A stretch of DNA of 64,000 nt, taken from the NCBI RefSeq assembly GCF_018687275.1, contig NZ_CP061287.1, forward strand, positions 248,001 through 312,000, written 5' to 3'. Shown here piece after piece: positions 8,531 to 18,009 of this stretch. Source of the DNA: Polynucleobacter sp. MWH-Aus1W21. GTDB taxonomy: Bacteria; Pseudomonadota; Gammaproteobacteria; Burkholderiales; Burkholderiaceae. The translations under genes were made by a program, and so were the position numbers. Each line of letters opens with the position of its first letter. The stretch's first letter is position 1. The notes under the pieces are model-generated. The model was not told the DNA's origin. It did not search any database and was given only the letters and a program-made list of their open reading frames with translations.

Positions 8531-9522
8531 TGAACATTGATAGCGATATTGAGGCGATAGCGCCTCAAACCCCTTTAAAATCTGATATGGTCGGTAACTA
8601 TCCATTGGTGACCGTTTCAATGCCGGCATTTAATGCAGAGAAATATATTGGCGAAGCGATTGAAAGTATTCTCAATCAAACTTATAAAAACTTTGAATTA
8701 ATAATTGTTGATGATGGTTCTACAGACGGAACGCGAAAGATTATTGAACGCTACAGCGATCCAAGAATTATCAAAATATTTTCGGATGTTAATCGCAGCT
8801 TAATTACTACGCGAAATCATATTGTTAGCATTGCAAAGGGTAAGTATTTAGCCTTCCTAGATGCCGATGACAAAGCTCTGCCTAATCGCTTGGAGTTGCA
8901 AGTGGAATTTTTAGAGTCTGGATTAGCTGATTTATGTGGCGCAGATCATTTGACGTTAAATCAAAGCACCGGCATTCTCAAGCAGTCAAAGCAAAGACAT
9001 ACTGATTCTGATATCAAGGCGCTATTAACAATATGCAGTCCTTTGTGCAATCCTGCTGTAATGGGTAAGACGGAAATTTTTAGACTGTTACCATATAAAA
9101 ATACGTACTTGCATGCAGAGGATTATTGTCTATGGACAGAAATTGCATTAGCAGGGTATCGTTTTGCAAATCTAAAAAAGAACTTAATCATATATCGACT
9201 TCATTCAACGCAAACTAGCGTCAATCATTTTCAGGCTGCGCGTGCTGTATTCAGCAATGCCCAAGAATCTTATCTTCGTAGGATACAAATTCCAGTAGAT
9301 TGTTTGCCGCGGCCCATGAATTTTAGTGAGCGTATTAGTACCGGCTTGAATTTTATGAAGTTGATTAATCAAAAAATTCCAAATATATCAATTGGCGCTA
9401 ATTGTGAGCTTTATGCACGCTTTCAATTTCGAGGTAATGGATTATTAACCCCTTTTACACGTATTGAGCGTTTGATTGTTGCAACTTGTGCGACCATGCT
9501 AGGGCATTATGGGCGCTTATAG
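8530..9522 (+). CDS. Glycosyltransferase family 2
   Basis: This 330-residue GT-A transferase starts with a short leader and then VTVSMPAFNAEKYI. VDDGSTDGT at about 67-75 and FLDADD at about 115-120 are the nucleotide-sugar and metal-binding signatures of GT2. YLHAEDYCLW near residue 200 looks like the catalytic-base ED motif. It probably adds one sugar of the repeat unit on the cytoplasmic side of the membrane. It overlaps the upstream gene by one base (TAATG) and ends 2 bases before the stop of the convergent GT11 gene. Sugar specificity cannot be read. Confidence 0.92.
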   Translation: MNIDSDIEAIAPQTPLKSDMVGNYPLVTVSMPAFNAEKYIGEAIESILNQTYKNFELIIVDDGSTDGTRKIIERYSDPRIIKIFSDVNRSLITTRNHIVSIAKGKYLAFLDADDKALPNRLELQVEFLESGLADLCGADHLTLNQSTGILKQSKQRHTDSDIKALLTICSPLCNPAVMGKTEIFRLLPYKNTYLHAEDYCLWTEIALAGYRFANLKKNLIIYRLHSTQTSVNHFQAARAVFSNAQESYLRRIQIPVDCLPRPMNFSERISTGLNFMKLINQKIPNISIGANCELYARFQFRGNGLLTPFTRIERLIVATCATMLGHYGRL

Positions 9523-9524
9523 AA

Positions 9525-10418
9525 TTATTGGATCTGCATCCTAATCCAGTTTGAGGGTAAAAGGTTTGATAAATTCTGGCTGCTGTCATTAACCCAGCGA
9601 CTTGGCGCTAACACTAACCCGCCATCTTCCTGCTTGAGCCAGGCACCCCACCAACTCAAAGAGCTATTAGCAATAATATGATGCTTGCAGGACATCATCA
9701 GTTGTAATTCAAAGACAACTGAGTCAGAAGATGCTGCACCCTCAATAAATGTTTTCTCAATACTATTATTTAGCGCAGTCTTTGCCCATTTAAGATCATC
9801 CGAAAAAATAAAAAAGTGGGCATTAGGATTACTTTCCAGAAGTGCGTCGATACTTTTAAGGTAGTAGTCTATAGGCAGAGCGCCGTGAATTTTTGCTGCA
9901 GAAGGGGAGTTGACATAGTCTCCTCTGCGAATATGCACCATTACTGATTCTGTTGACTTTATCTTTTCTAAATATGTTTGATATGCATCTGGGAGATTGC
10001 TGGCAACTTGAAATTCTTTTTGCAAATTAGAGCGAATTGAGTTGATATAAGAAAAGCCTTGCCAGTATCCCAGTAGATACAAATCTCTACTTACATTAAT
10101 TTTTAAATTTAGTAGTTGCGGATCGAAGTCAAATGCATTTTTTTGGTAATAGACAAGCGGGCCGCCTGATGTAATACCTTGAAGCAAACGCTTTAATCTC
10201 CCAGGCTTTTTAGGAAAATCTTCACTAATAAAATCTACATCTTTAATCTTTAAAAGATTAAGCTGTAGTTCTCTGGATGTAACATTGGCTTGAGGCACAT
10301 CAAACCAGGAGCGATTTAGCGCAAAACTGGTTTGATATCGCTCAGAAAGTGCCCTGGCTATTGCATATTGGAACATTTGGTTGCCTAGGCCACCCTGAAG
10401 GTAGGAGTAAATCGTCAT
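9525..10418 (-). CDS. Alpha-1,2-fucosyltransferase (GT11)
   Basis: The 297-residue protein carries the GT11 hallmarks: GGLGNQMFQYA at residues 9-19, VHIRRGDYV near 160 (the HxRRGD motif that contacts GDP-fucose) and SSLSWWGAWL in the C-terminal third. Family members transfer L-fucose from GDP-fucose to the 2-OH of galactose. The local gmd, fcl and galE genes would provide GDP-fucose and UDP-galactose. It stands alone on the minus strand, between the GT2 gene (convergent) and the GT10 gene (divergent). Length and motifs are complete. Confidence 0.93.
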   Translation of the reverse strand: MTIYSYLQGGLGNQMFQYAIARALSERYQTSFALNRSWFDVPQANVTSRELQLNLLKIKDVDFISEDFPKKPGRLKRLLQGITSGGPLVYYQKNAFDFDPQLLNLKINVSRDLYLLGYWQGFSYINSIRSNLQKEFQVASNLPDAYQTYLEKIKSTESVMVHIRRGDYVNSPSAAKIHGALPIDYYLKSIDALLESNPNAHFFIFSDDLKWAKTALNNSIEKTFIEGAASSDSVVFELQLMMSCKHHIIANSSLSWWGAWLKQEDGGLVLAPSRWVNDSSQNLSNLLPSNWIRMQIQ

Positions 10419-10491
10419 ATCCTTATAATTAGACCATTAATGCGGGTTTAAAAACTTATCTCAGTGCTTGACTTTAAATGAGTGATTATTG

Positions 10492-11568
10492 ATGTTAATT
10501 GGCGGGATTGTCGGCTGGGAAGAGGGTCGAGATGATTTATTTGATCATCATAGCCTTAGAAATCGTGATGATTGTCTAGAGCCTTTTAGAGTTTTGCGCG
10601 AAGCTGCTCAAAAGCTCGATATTCAACTTCATACTCTTGACGTTCTTTTGGAGCGAGGCGTTAGGCCAAACTTTAATCTATATTTAGAGTCTTTGCCAAT
10701 TATCCCTATTGGGGGCTGCAAGAATTACTTGATCCGATTCGAGACTGAACTAACTGTTCCCATTAATGGTGATCCGGATTATCTGAATCAATTTGATGGA
10801 ATTTTTACTTGGGACCAAGATTTGCTGGGATCCGACAGTGGTAATTTGCTCCGACAGCAAATTAGGGCAATACCCCTTTATCCAATTTGCTACCCAAACG
10901 TTCCCCCGTTACCTTATAGATTTAATGAAATTGTCAATCCAGGCTTCTCTGGCAGAGATATTGGTTGTGCATTAATTGGAAGCAACCGCCATGCCAATAT
11001 TTTTGATGCTCGGGAATTGTATTCAGAGCGAGTAAAAGCGATTCGATGGTTTGAGAAAAACACTACAAACTTTTTTTCTCTTTTTGGTAGTGGCTGGCTA
11101 GTTCCACAAAAGCGCTTGGGCGCTCTTGGTAAGATGAAGTATCGCCTAGAGAAAATTCCCACTTATTTATTTGGAAAAAAAGCTTTCCCAAGCTATAGAG
11201 GTCCAGCAAAAACAAAATTTGATATTTTTGTTCGCGCAAGATATAGCATCTGTTTTGAAAATGCCAAGGATATCCATGGATATCTAACTGAAAAGATATT
11301 TGACTGCTTATTTGCAGGTTGTGTCCCAATATATTGGGGTGAGCCAACGATTGAGAGGATTATTCCCAAAGCATGTTTCGTTGATTTTAGGGAGTTTATT
11401 CAAAAGCCTGACCCATATGGGGAGCTATATGATTACATCAACAGTATGAGTGAGGCTACTTATTTGAACTACCAGGAGGCAGGTCGAGATTTTTTGTCTT
11501 CGACTGGATTCGATTCATTTACTTCTAAAGCTTTTGCAGATTCAATCTTAAGGCGTATTCAATCATGA
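10492..11568 (+). CDS. Alpha-1,3/1,4-fucosyltransferase-like (GT10)
   Basis: This protein of about 358 residues has the GT10 donor-binding block near residues 250-290: ISFSF-type sequence here reads YSICFENAKDIHGYLTEK, followed by IFDCLFAGCVPIYWGE. Members transfer fucose from GDP-fucose to the 3- or 4-OH of N-acetylglucosamine or glucose. The N-terminal half is poorly conserved, as is usual for the acceptor domain. ATG 10492 was chosen over the TTG just before it; neither has a strong ribosome binding site. Its stop overlaps the rfbB start (ATGA), so it leads the rhamnose operon. Confidence 0.85.
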   Translation: MLIGGIVGWEEGRDDLFDHHSLRNRDDCLEPFRVLREAAQKLDIQLHTLDVLLERGVRPNFNLYLESLPIIPIGGCKNYLIRFETELTVPINGDPDYLNQFDGIFTWDQDLLGSDSGNLLRQQIRAIPLYPICYPNVPPLPYRFNEIVNPGFSGRDIGCALIGSNRHANIFDARELYSERVKAIRWFEKNTTNFFSLFGSGWLVPQKRLGALGKMKYRLEKIPTYLFGKKAFPSYRGPAKTKFDIFVRARYSICFENAKDIHGYLTEKIFDCLFAGCVPIYWGEPTIERIIPKACFVDFREFIQKPDPYGELYDYINSMSEATYLNYQEAGRDFLSSTGFDSFTSKAFADSILRRIQS

Positions 11569-12623
11569 TTTTAGTTACTGGCGGCGCTGGCTTTATTGGT
11601 GGAAATTTTGTTCTCAATTGGCTCAATAATTCCCAGGCAGAGGGTATTGTTAATCTTGATAAGTTAACTTATGCAGGAAATATGTCCACGCTAGCCTCTC
11701 TTGATAATGACCCGAGACATATTTTTATACGTGGGGATATTGGAGATCGAGCGCTTGTTGAGAATTTACTGCAGAAGTATCAACCACGAGCGATTATTAA
11801 TTTTGCTGCTGAAAGTCATGTGGATCGATCGATTCATGGCCCTGCTGATTTTATAGAAACGAATGTAGTGGGCACATTTAATTTATTGGAAAGTGCTCGA
11901 GCATTTTGGGCTTCATTGCCCGTTGAAAAAAAGGCTTTATTCCGGTTCTTGCATGTCTCCACCGATGAAGTTTATGGCTCACTCAAGGCCGAAGATTCTC
12001 CCTTTAGAGAATCTGATGTATATGCGCCCAATAGCCCCTATTCTGCTTCCAAGGCTGCGTCCGACCATTTGGTACGGGCGTGGTTTCATACCTACGGCTT
12101 GCCAGTTTTGACAACAAATTGTTCCAATAACTATGGCGCCTATCACTTCCCAGAAAAGCTCATACCTTTGGTGATCTTGAATGCCTTAAATCAAAAGCCT
12201 TTGCCCATCTATGGTGATGGCCAACAAATTCGAGATTGGCTTTATGTTGCCGATCATTGCTCAGCTATACGTTGCGTTTTAGAGCGCGGTCAGGCTGGAG
12301 AAACTTATAACATTGGCGGTTGGAATGAAAAAACCAATCTAGAAGTTGTTAATACCATATGCTCTGTGCTTGATTCTCTTAGGCCTCGCAATGATGGTCA
12401 GTCGTATGCTGAGCTAATTATGTTTGTAAAAGATCGCCCTGGCCATGACCGTCGTTATGCGATCGATGCTAGTAAGGTGGAGCGTGAGCTAGGCTGGTGT
12501 CCAGCGGAGACATTTGATACCGGTATCCGTAAAACTATTCAATGGTATTTGGATAACCACGATTGGATTGACGGCGTAGTGAGCGGCTCATATCGCGACT
12601 GGGTACAAAAGCAATATACCTAA
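11565..12623 (+). CDS. rfbB: dTDP-glucose 4,6-dehydratase
   Basis: This 352-residue enzyme makes dTDP-4-keto-6-deoxyglucose, the second step to dTDP-L-rhamnose. GGAGFIG at residues 6-12 binds NAD. The active site Thr133-Asp134-Glu135 (VSTDEVYG) and Tyr159/Lys163 (SPYSASK) are intact. DRPGHDRRYAID near the C terminus is characteristic of RmlB. It overlaps the GT10 gene by 4 bases. The operon order rfbB-rfbD-rfbA-rfbC provides the full pathway from glucose-1-phosphate. Confidence 0.97.
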   Translation: MILVTGGAGFIGGNFVLNWLNNSQAEGIVNLDKLTYAGNMSTLASLDNDPRHIFIRGDIGDRALVENLLQKYQPRAIINFAAESHVDRSIHGPADFIETNVVGTFNLLESARAFWASLPVEKKALFRFLHVSTDEVYGSLKAEDSPFRESDVYAPNSPYSASKAASDHLVRAWFHTYGLPVLTTNCSNNYGAYHFPEKLIPLVILNALNQKPLPIYGDGQQIRDWLYVADHCSAIRCVLERGQAGETYNIGGWNEKTNLEVVNTICSVLDSLRPRNDGQSYAELIMFVKDRPGHDRRYAIDASKVERELGWCPAETFDTGIRKTIQWYLDNHDWIDGVVSGSYRDWVQKQYT

Positions 12624-12650
12624 CTCTGACTGCAATGAATTAAGTAAACA

Positions 12651-13625
12651 GTGAATATTTTAGTTTTCGGTAAAGATGGTCAGCTAGGAAAGGCATTTAC
12701 ATCTCTACTTCAAAAACTGCCATCTTTTGTGAATGCGCAAGTTACTTATCTTGGCAGATCTGATTGTGATCTGAGTAATGAGACGGCAGTTCTGTTGAAA
12801 TTACATGCAGTGAAGCCGGATCTCATAATTAATGCTGCTGCATATACAGCCGTTGATGGCGCAGAAACAGAAATTAATATGGCATACGCCATAAACGCAC
12901 GAGCACCTGAATTGATGGCATATTACGCCGTGCAAAGGGGTGCCACTTTCTTGCATTATTCCACCGACTATGTTTTTGATGGTAGCAAAGATGGGTTGTA
13001 TTTGGAGGGGGATGATCTCAATCCACTGGGTGTTTACGGAAAAAGTAAGGCAGCTGGCGAGATTGCTATAGAAAATATTTTTTCGAATTCATCTCAGGGA
13101 CAGTTTGCAATTTTTAGAACAAGCTGGATCTATGGTGAGGGTGAAAATTTTATACGCACGATCTTGCGCTTGGCCAAAGAGCGTGAAGAGCTTAAAGTCG
13201 TTCATGATCAGCATGGTGTACCAACTAGTGCTTTATGGCTTGCTAAGTTAAGTCTGGATCTGAGTTTAGATGAGCATTTCATGATTAAAAAGTTCGTTTC
13301 TGGGATATATCATGCTGTTCCTGCAGGGGAAACCACCTGGTATGGTTTAGCTTGTTTTGTAACTCAGGTTGCCATCGAGGCTGGAGTCCCTCTCAAAGTT
13401 GAACCAGGGGCAATTAAGCCTATTTTGACTGTTGAATACCCGCGCCCAGCCCCAAGACCAAAGAATTCTCGTATGGATTGCTCTAAATTGCACGCCGCCC
13501 TCATAGCTAGTCTTTCCAACGCTTCAAACTCTTATAATGAACATCAAAATATGCCAAACTTCCAAACTTGGAACGGCATGGTTCAGGAGTATGTATCTCA
13601 GCTTGCTAAGGACGGTTTGATCTAA
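12651..13625 (+). CDS. rfbD: dTDP-4-dehydrorhamnose reductase
   Basis: The 324-residue protein reduces dTDP-4-keto-L-rhamnose to dTDP-L-rhamnose with NADPH. GKDGQLG (7-13), the STDYVFDG segment with Thr105 and Asp106, and Tyr129/Lys133 (GVYGKSK) form the reductase active site. It starts with GTG, 27 bases after rfbB. It is slightly longer than the usual 290-300 residues: a Ser/Asn-rich insert near residues 285-305 precedes the last helix. Otherwise the core looks complete. Confidence 0.95.
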   Translation: MNILVFGKDGQLGKAFTSLLQKLPSFVNAQVTYLGRSDCDLSNETAVLLKLHAVKPDLIINAAAYTAVDGAETEINMAYAINARAPELMAYYAVQRGATFLHYSTDYVFDGSKDGLYLEGDDLNPLGVYGKSKAAGEIAIENIFSNSSQGQFAIFRTSWIYGEGENFIRTILRLAKEREELKVVHDQHGVPTSALWLAKLSLDLSLDEHFMIKKFVSGIYHAVPAGETTWYGLACFVTQVAIEAGVPLKVEPGAIKPILTVEYPRPAPRPKNSRMDCSKLHAALIASLSNASNSYNEHQNMPNFQTWNGMVQEYVSQLAKDGLI

Positions 13626-13665
13626 CCATTGCTCGTACTGCATGAGATATCTAAAGGGGGTATCA

Positions 13666-14583
13666 ATGGCTGTAAATCGCAAGGGCATTATCTTGGCAGG
13701 TGGGTCTGGTACTAGACTCTATCCAGTGACTCAGGCAGTATCAAAACAGCTAATGCCTGTTTATGACAAGCCTATAGTTTATTACCCGTTAACCACTCTT
13801 ATGTTGGCAGGTATTCGCGATATTCTTCTTATTTCTACCCCGCACGATACACCTCGGTTTGCAGAGTTATTGGGCGATGGTTCGCAATGGGGACTCAATA
13901 TTACATATTGTGTACAGCCTTCGCCGGATGGTTTGGCGCAAGCCTTTACTTTGGGTAAGGGCTTTATTGGCAACGATCCAAGTGCTTTAGTGCTTGGTGA
14001 TAATATTTTCTATGGTCATGAATTGGCTCATCAATTGAGTGGGGCTAATGATCGCAATATTGGTGCCACTGTATTTGCATACCATGTCAATGATCCAGAG
14101 CGTTATGGCGTAGTTGAATTTGATAAGGACTACAGAGCACTTTCTATTGAAGAAAAGCCTCTAAAACCTAGAAGTAGTTACGCAGTAACTGGCCTCTATT
14201 TTTATGACAATCAAGTCTGCGATATTGCAGCCTCTATTAAACCGGGTGCTCGTGGTGAGCTTGAGATTACTGATGTTAATCGCGTTTATCTGGAAAAGAA
14301 TGAACTTAGTGTGGGGATCATGGGTCGCGGTTTTGCTTGGTTGGATACTGGAACTCATGATTCTTTGCTTGATGCCGCTGGATTTATTGCGACTTTGCAA
14401 AAGCGTCAAGGTCTGATGGTGGCTTGCCCCGAGGAGATTGCATATCGTCAAGGCTGGATTAGTGCGGAGACAGTTCAAAAAGTTGCTGCTCTATTAAGTA
14501 AAAATAGCTATGGTCAGTATTTGAATAAAATATTGAATGAATTGATTTGTACAACTCAGCCCATTTCCCTTTCGGAGAAATAG
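13666..14583 (+). CDS. rfbA: Glucose-1-phosphate thymidylyltransferase
   Basis: This enzyme of about 305 residues makes dTDP-glucose from dTTP and glucose-1-phosphate, the first rhamnose step. GGSGTRLYP lies at residues 12-20, QLMPVYDKP follows, and LGDNIFYG, FEEKP-type sequence (here SIEEKP) and WLDTGTHD are present. The frame is open from an ATG at 13642, but AAAGGGGG lies just upstream of the ATG at 13666 and gives the usual family N terminus, so that start was chosen. The C terminus extends past the neighbouring rfbC frame without disrupting it. Confidence 0.96.
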   Translation: MAVNRKGIILAGGSGTRLYPVTQAVSKQLMPVYDKPIVYYPLTTLMLAGIRDILLISTPHDTPRFAELLGDGSQWGLNITYCVQPSPDGLAQAFTLGKGFIGNDPSALVLGDNIFYGHELAHQLSGANDRNIGATVFAYHVNDPERYGVVEFDKDYRALSIEEKPLKPRSSYAVTGLYFYDNQVCDIAASIKPGARGELEITDVNRVYLEKNELSVGIMGRGFAWLDTGTHDSLLDAAGFIATLQKRQGLMVACPEEIAYRQGWISAETVQKVAALLSKNSYGQYLNKILNELICTTQPISLSEK

Positions 14584-14597
14584 TCCAGAAATTAGGC

Positions 14598-15158
14598 ATG
14601 AGTTCAAAATTACAAATCACCCAAACTGCAATTCATGGCGTATTTACTGTGGAGTCAAAAGTATTTGGGGATGAGCGTGGCTGGTTTACTGAGTCCTTTA
14701 ATGCGCATGATTTTGTCAGTGCGGCTAGTCTTGATATTAATTTTGTTCAGGATGGACACTCTTTTTCTCATCAATGGACATTGCGCGGCTTGCATTATCA
14801 GTTGGAAAATACACAAGGTAAATTAGTTAGGGTTATAGCTGGTGCCGTTTTTGATGTGGCGGTTGATCTTCGTAAAGACTCACCCACATACGGAAAATGG
14901 ACTGGCACTGAATTAAGTGCGAATAACCAAAAGCAGGTTTGGATCCCGCCTGGATTAGCTCACGGTTATTTAGTGCTCTCTGAAACTGCTGAGTTTCTTT
15001 ACAAGACTACCAATTACTATCATCCCCAAAGTGAAGTTTGTCTTGCGTGGAATGATCCAGCTATTGGAATTGAGTGGCCTCTTCCGGTTGGAGTTCAGCC
15101 AAATTTAAGCGCTAAAGATGTAGTTGGTCTTTCGTGGGATGTGGCCCCAAAGTTTTAA
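14598..15158 (+). CDS. rfbC: dTDP-4-dehydrorhamnose 3,5-epimerase
   Basis: This 186-residue cupin-fold enzyme epimerises dTDP-4-keto-6-deoxyglucose at C3 and C5. LRGLHYQ carries the catalytic histidine region, with DVAVDLR and WIPPGLAHGYLVLS following. The ATG at 14598 is chosen over an upstream TTG (14547) because it gives the normal family length and avoids a 37-base overlap with rfbA. It is the last gene of the rhamnose set; heptosyltransferase I follows after 38 bases. Confidence 0.96.
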   Translation: MSSKLQITQTAIHGVFTVESKVFGDERGWFTESFNAHDFVSAASLDINFVQDGHSFSHQWTLRGLHYQLENTQGKLVRVIAGAVFDVAVDLRKDSPTYGKWTGTELSANNQKQVWIPPGLAHGYLVLSETAEFLYKTTNYYHPQSEVCLAWNDPAIGIEWPLPVGVQPNLSAKDVVGLSWDVAPKF

Positions 15159-15196
15159 TTCCCTCTCGCGAATGTAAAAGATAAAATAAAGCTCCT

Positions 15197-16249
15197 ATGG
15201 GCTATCTAAAATCCAATTCTCAAAATCCAAAAATCCTTTTGGTGAAGTTATCATCTTTGGGAGATGTTTTGCATAACCTGCCAATCATTTGGGATCTTCG
15301 CAGACGCTTGCCTCATGCACAAATTGATTGGGTGGTAGAAGAAGGTTATGTAAATTTGCTCACACCACTATTATCCAAAGATGGCTTTAAAGGAATTGAT
15401 CGAATTATTCCATTTGGTTTGCGTCGTTGGAAAAAAGAATTATTCAGCCTAAGCACTTGGCGACAATTTTTTGCATTCAAAGCACAGTTACAAACAGTCT
15501 CATACGATATTGTGATTGAAACTCAAGGCCTTTTAAAGTCTGCTTTAGTTTGCGCTCTAGCGAAAAAAAGTCCTGATGCCTTGGTGGTTGGCCTTGCCAA
15601 TGCCACTGAATTTTCAGGTTACGAGCCGCTAGCGAGATTGTTTTACAGCCAATCCGTTTGGGTTCCTACGCGCAGTCATGCAGTAGATCGCTCGCGCCAT
15701 GTGATGTGCTCGGCTTTAGATTGGCCTTTGCTAGAACGTTCAAGCGCCCCACAGTTTTACCTAGATGAATATATTCAGTCCTTGAAGTTGTCTGCTAGGT
15801 CGATATCTGAGCGGTTGATTGCTCCCTACATTCTGTGTTTTCACTCGACAGCTAGAGAGGCAAAGCGCTGGCCTAACAGCCATTGGATTGCTTTGGGGAA
15901 AGAGTTGGCTAGTCGTGGTTATCAAGTGGTACTGCCTTGGGGTAATTTGGCTGAGCAAGCGGTCAGCAAGGAAATTGCCTTTCAAGTTCCAAATGCATTA
16001 GTTCCGCCAGCATTTTCAATTGAGGATGCTTTTGGTGTAATTGCTGGCGCTGAATTAACTATTGGCGTTGATACCGGCCTAACGCACTTGGCAGCGGTGT
16101 TAAAAAAACCAACGGTTGAAATTTATTGTGATTCCCCGCTTTGGAAAACTGAGGGGTATTGGTCTAATAATATTCGCAATGTAGGAGATATTCAAAAGCC
16201 TCCGACAGTAGCCGAAGTGCTTCAGGCTAGTTTTGAATTGCTACCTTAA
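15197..16249 (+). CDS. waaC: Lipopolysaccharide heptosyltransferase I
   Basis: This 350-residue GT9 enzyme adds the first L-glycero-D-manno-heptose to Kdo of the LPS inner core. KLSSLGDVLHNLP near residues 17-29 and IDWVVEE are typical of WaaC. The C-terminal half has FHSTAREAKRWP and IGVDTGLTHLAAVLKKP, the donor-binding region. It is a different protein from the GT9 gene at 2603, which lacks these WaaC features. It converges with the TolC-like gene 13 bases downstream. Confidence 0.93.
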   Translation: MGYLKSNSQNPKILLVKLSSLGDVLHNLPIIWDLRRRLPHAQIDWVVEEGYVNLLTPLLSKDGFKGIDRIIPFGLRRWKKELFSLSTWRQFFAFKAQLQTVSYDIVIETQGLLKSALVCALAKKSPDALVVGLANATEFSGYEPLARLFYSQSVWVPTRSHAVDRSRHVMCSALDWPLLERSSAPQFYLDEYIQSLKLSARSISERLIAPYILCFHSTAREAKRWPNSHWIALGKELASRGYQVVLPWGNLAEQAVSKEIAFQVPNALVPPAFSIEDAFGVIAGAELTIGVDTGLTHLAAVLKKPTVEIYCDSPLWKTEGYWSNNIRNVGDIQKPPTVAEVLQASFELLP

Positions 16250-16262
16250 TTGATAGCTTGGG

Positions 16263-17888
16263 TTAACGCAGTAAAGCGTTAATAGACACTAGGTCTGCAT
16301 CTGTTAATGCAGCTGCATGAGCCTTTAACTTAATTGCATTGAGAATAGTGTTGTAGCGTGCCTGCTGAAGTAATGAGCGGGTATTAATTAATGAATCTAA
16401 TGCGATTAGTACATCGATGTTAATTAAGGTCCCAACCTGAAAGCCAAGCTTGCTAGACTCCAGAGCCGATGATGTGGAGCGCTCTGCCGCCTCATAAGCT
16501 TTCACGCTAGCCAGCCCACCGTAGAATCCAGTAAATGCAGCGCGCGTGTTTTGGGCTGCCGTCCGTCTAGAGTTGTCATAGTTAGCCTTCGCAGCATCAA
16601 CAAGGGCAGCATTTTGACGAATGACTGAGCTGCTATATCCGCCCGATACCAATGGAATAGACATTTGCAGTGCCACTGTGTTGTTATACACATTGGTGTT
16701 AGAGGGCGTGTAGTTGTTAGGTGTGCCGTTTGAGGTGTTGTACCCAGTAGTGCCTACCAAATTAATAGTTGGATAATTTAATGCTTGGGCACCTCGATAG
16801 GTGCTCTCCGCAAGATTCACAGAAAGTTGACCTGCTAGCACATTGAAGTTTGCGGACTCTGCCTGAAGAATCCAGTCATCCAAAGTTTGGCCTGGTGGCA
16901 GGTGTGGATTGACGCTATCGGCAATTGGAAAGCCTTTATCGTCCTTTGCCTTGCTACGCGGATCTTTTAATACGCCCTCAATCTTGGCATCTTTAACTAG
17001 CGGCTTTAATGGGCCCACAGGACGTCCCACGATTTGCTCAAGAATGCCACGTTTTACAATTAAGTCCGCTTGAGCGGTGATTTCTTGTGAGGTTGCTAAA
17101 TCCATTGCTGCTTGCGCAGTATTCACATCCACGATAGTTGCTAAGCCGGCATCAAATTTTGCTTGCGCAACTTCGAGCTGTTGCTTAATCAAATCTTTTT
17201 TATTTTTATAAAGCGCTACATTGTCCTGGCTGGTCAGTGTATCAAAGTAAGCTTGGGATACTCGCAATATCAGGTCTTGTTGCGCCAAGAAAAACCTCAT
17301 ATCTGCTAACTTGGTATTAAGATCACCTTGCTTAAATAATTCTAGTGCGCCAACGTTAAATACCGGTTGGGTTAAGGTAACCGTGTAGCTCTTTTGATCA
17401 AAGACTCGTGAGTTACCAGCGTTATTTGAAACAGTAGTACTGCCGGCGCCGTGTTGATAGTAGCGTGTGCCCCCGGGTGTGGCATTGGCTTGTGGCATCA
17501 GCAATGAGAATCCTTGCCAATAGAGCTCTTTACTAGCTTGATAGTTAAAGCGCGCAGCTGTTAAAACGGGATCACTAAAAGCAGCTTCCTGATAAAGCTG
17601 CAGCAGATCATTTAATTGACCAATGTTATCTCCAGCCCTGATTCCATTCAGATTGGATGGGGCTGTAATTGCTGGAAATGCTGGCTTAGTTGGTGGTGGA
17701 GCTAATTGCGGTGGCTGCTCAAGGCCAATGAGGGTTGAAGCACTTATTGGAATTGGTAAAGCTGGTCTTGCGGATGCATTGGGGCTTTGAGCCATCACAT
17801 TGCCAGACCAGACGTTCCAGCCGAGGGCGTGACTAAGGATCAAACCAAAGGCGGTCAGTCGAGATAGTCTAAAGCGGCTAGGAGTCAT
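16263..17888 (-). CDS. TolC family outer-membrane efflux/secretion protein
   Basis: The 541-residue protein has an N-terminal signal sequence (hydrophobic stretch about residues 9-30 ending at VMAQ), a Pro/Ala-rich linker to about residue 80, then a duplicated helical-hairpin region. Repeats such as RFNYQASKELYWQG and QAKFDAGLATIVDVNTAQ mark the outer-membrane efflux family. The last helix contains QVGTLINIDVLIALDSL, a common C-terminal signature. It would form a trimeric channel with an inner-membrane exporter. No membrane fusion protein or pump lies beside it, so its partner is elsewhere. Confidence 0.92.
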   Translation of the reverse strand: MTPSRFRLSRLTAFGLILSHALGWNVWSGNVMAQSPNASARPALPIPISASTLIGLEQPPQLAPPPTKPAFPAITAPSNLNGIRAGDNIGQLNDLLQLYQEAAFSDPVLTAARFNYQASKELYWQGFSLLMPQANATPGGTRYYQHGAGSTTVSNNAGNSRVFDQKSYTVTLTQPVFNVGALELFKQGDLNTKLADMRFFLAQQDLILRVSQAYFDTLTSQDNVALYKNKKDLIKQQLEVAQAKFDAGLATIVDVNTAQAAMDLATSQEITAQADLIVKRGILEQIVGRPVGPLKPLVKDAKIEGVLKDPRSKAKDDKGFPIADSVNPHLPPGQTLDDWILQAESANFNVLAGQLSVNLAESTYRGAQALNYPTINLVGTTGYNTSNGTPNNYTPSNTNVYNNTVALQMSIPLVSGGYSSSVIRQNAALVDAAKANYDNSRRTAAQNTRAAFTGFYGGLASVKAYEAAERSTSSALESSKLGFQVGTLINIDVLIALDSLINTRSLLQQARYNTILNAIKLKAHAAALTDADLVSINALLR

Positions 17889-18009
17889 GTAATTCAGATA
17901 CTTTTTTAATGTGCCATGAAGTTTAAGGCCAAATTATTCAAATTGCTCATTTAGGTGCTATTTTGCCAAAAGAGCTGGATTGCTTCGGTATGCCTATAAA
18001 ATTTGGCTT

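Noticed and set aside
13642..13665. Extended N terminus of RfbA from ATG 13642
   Set aside because: A clear AAAGGGGG site directly precedes ATG 13666, which also gives the usual family N terminus.
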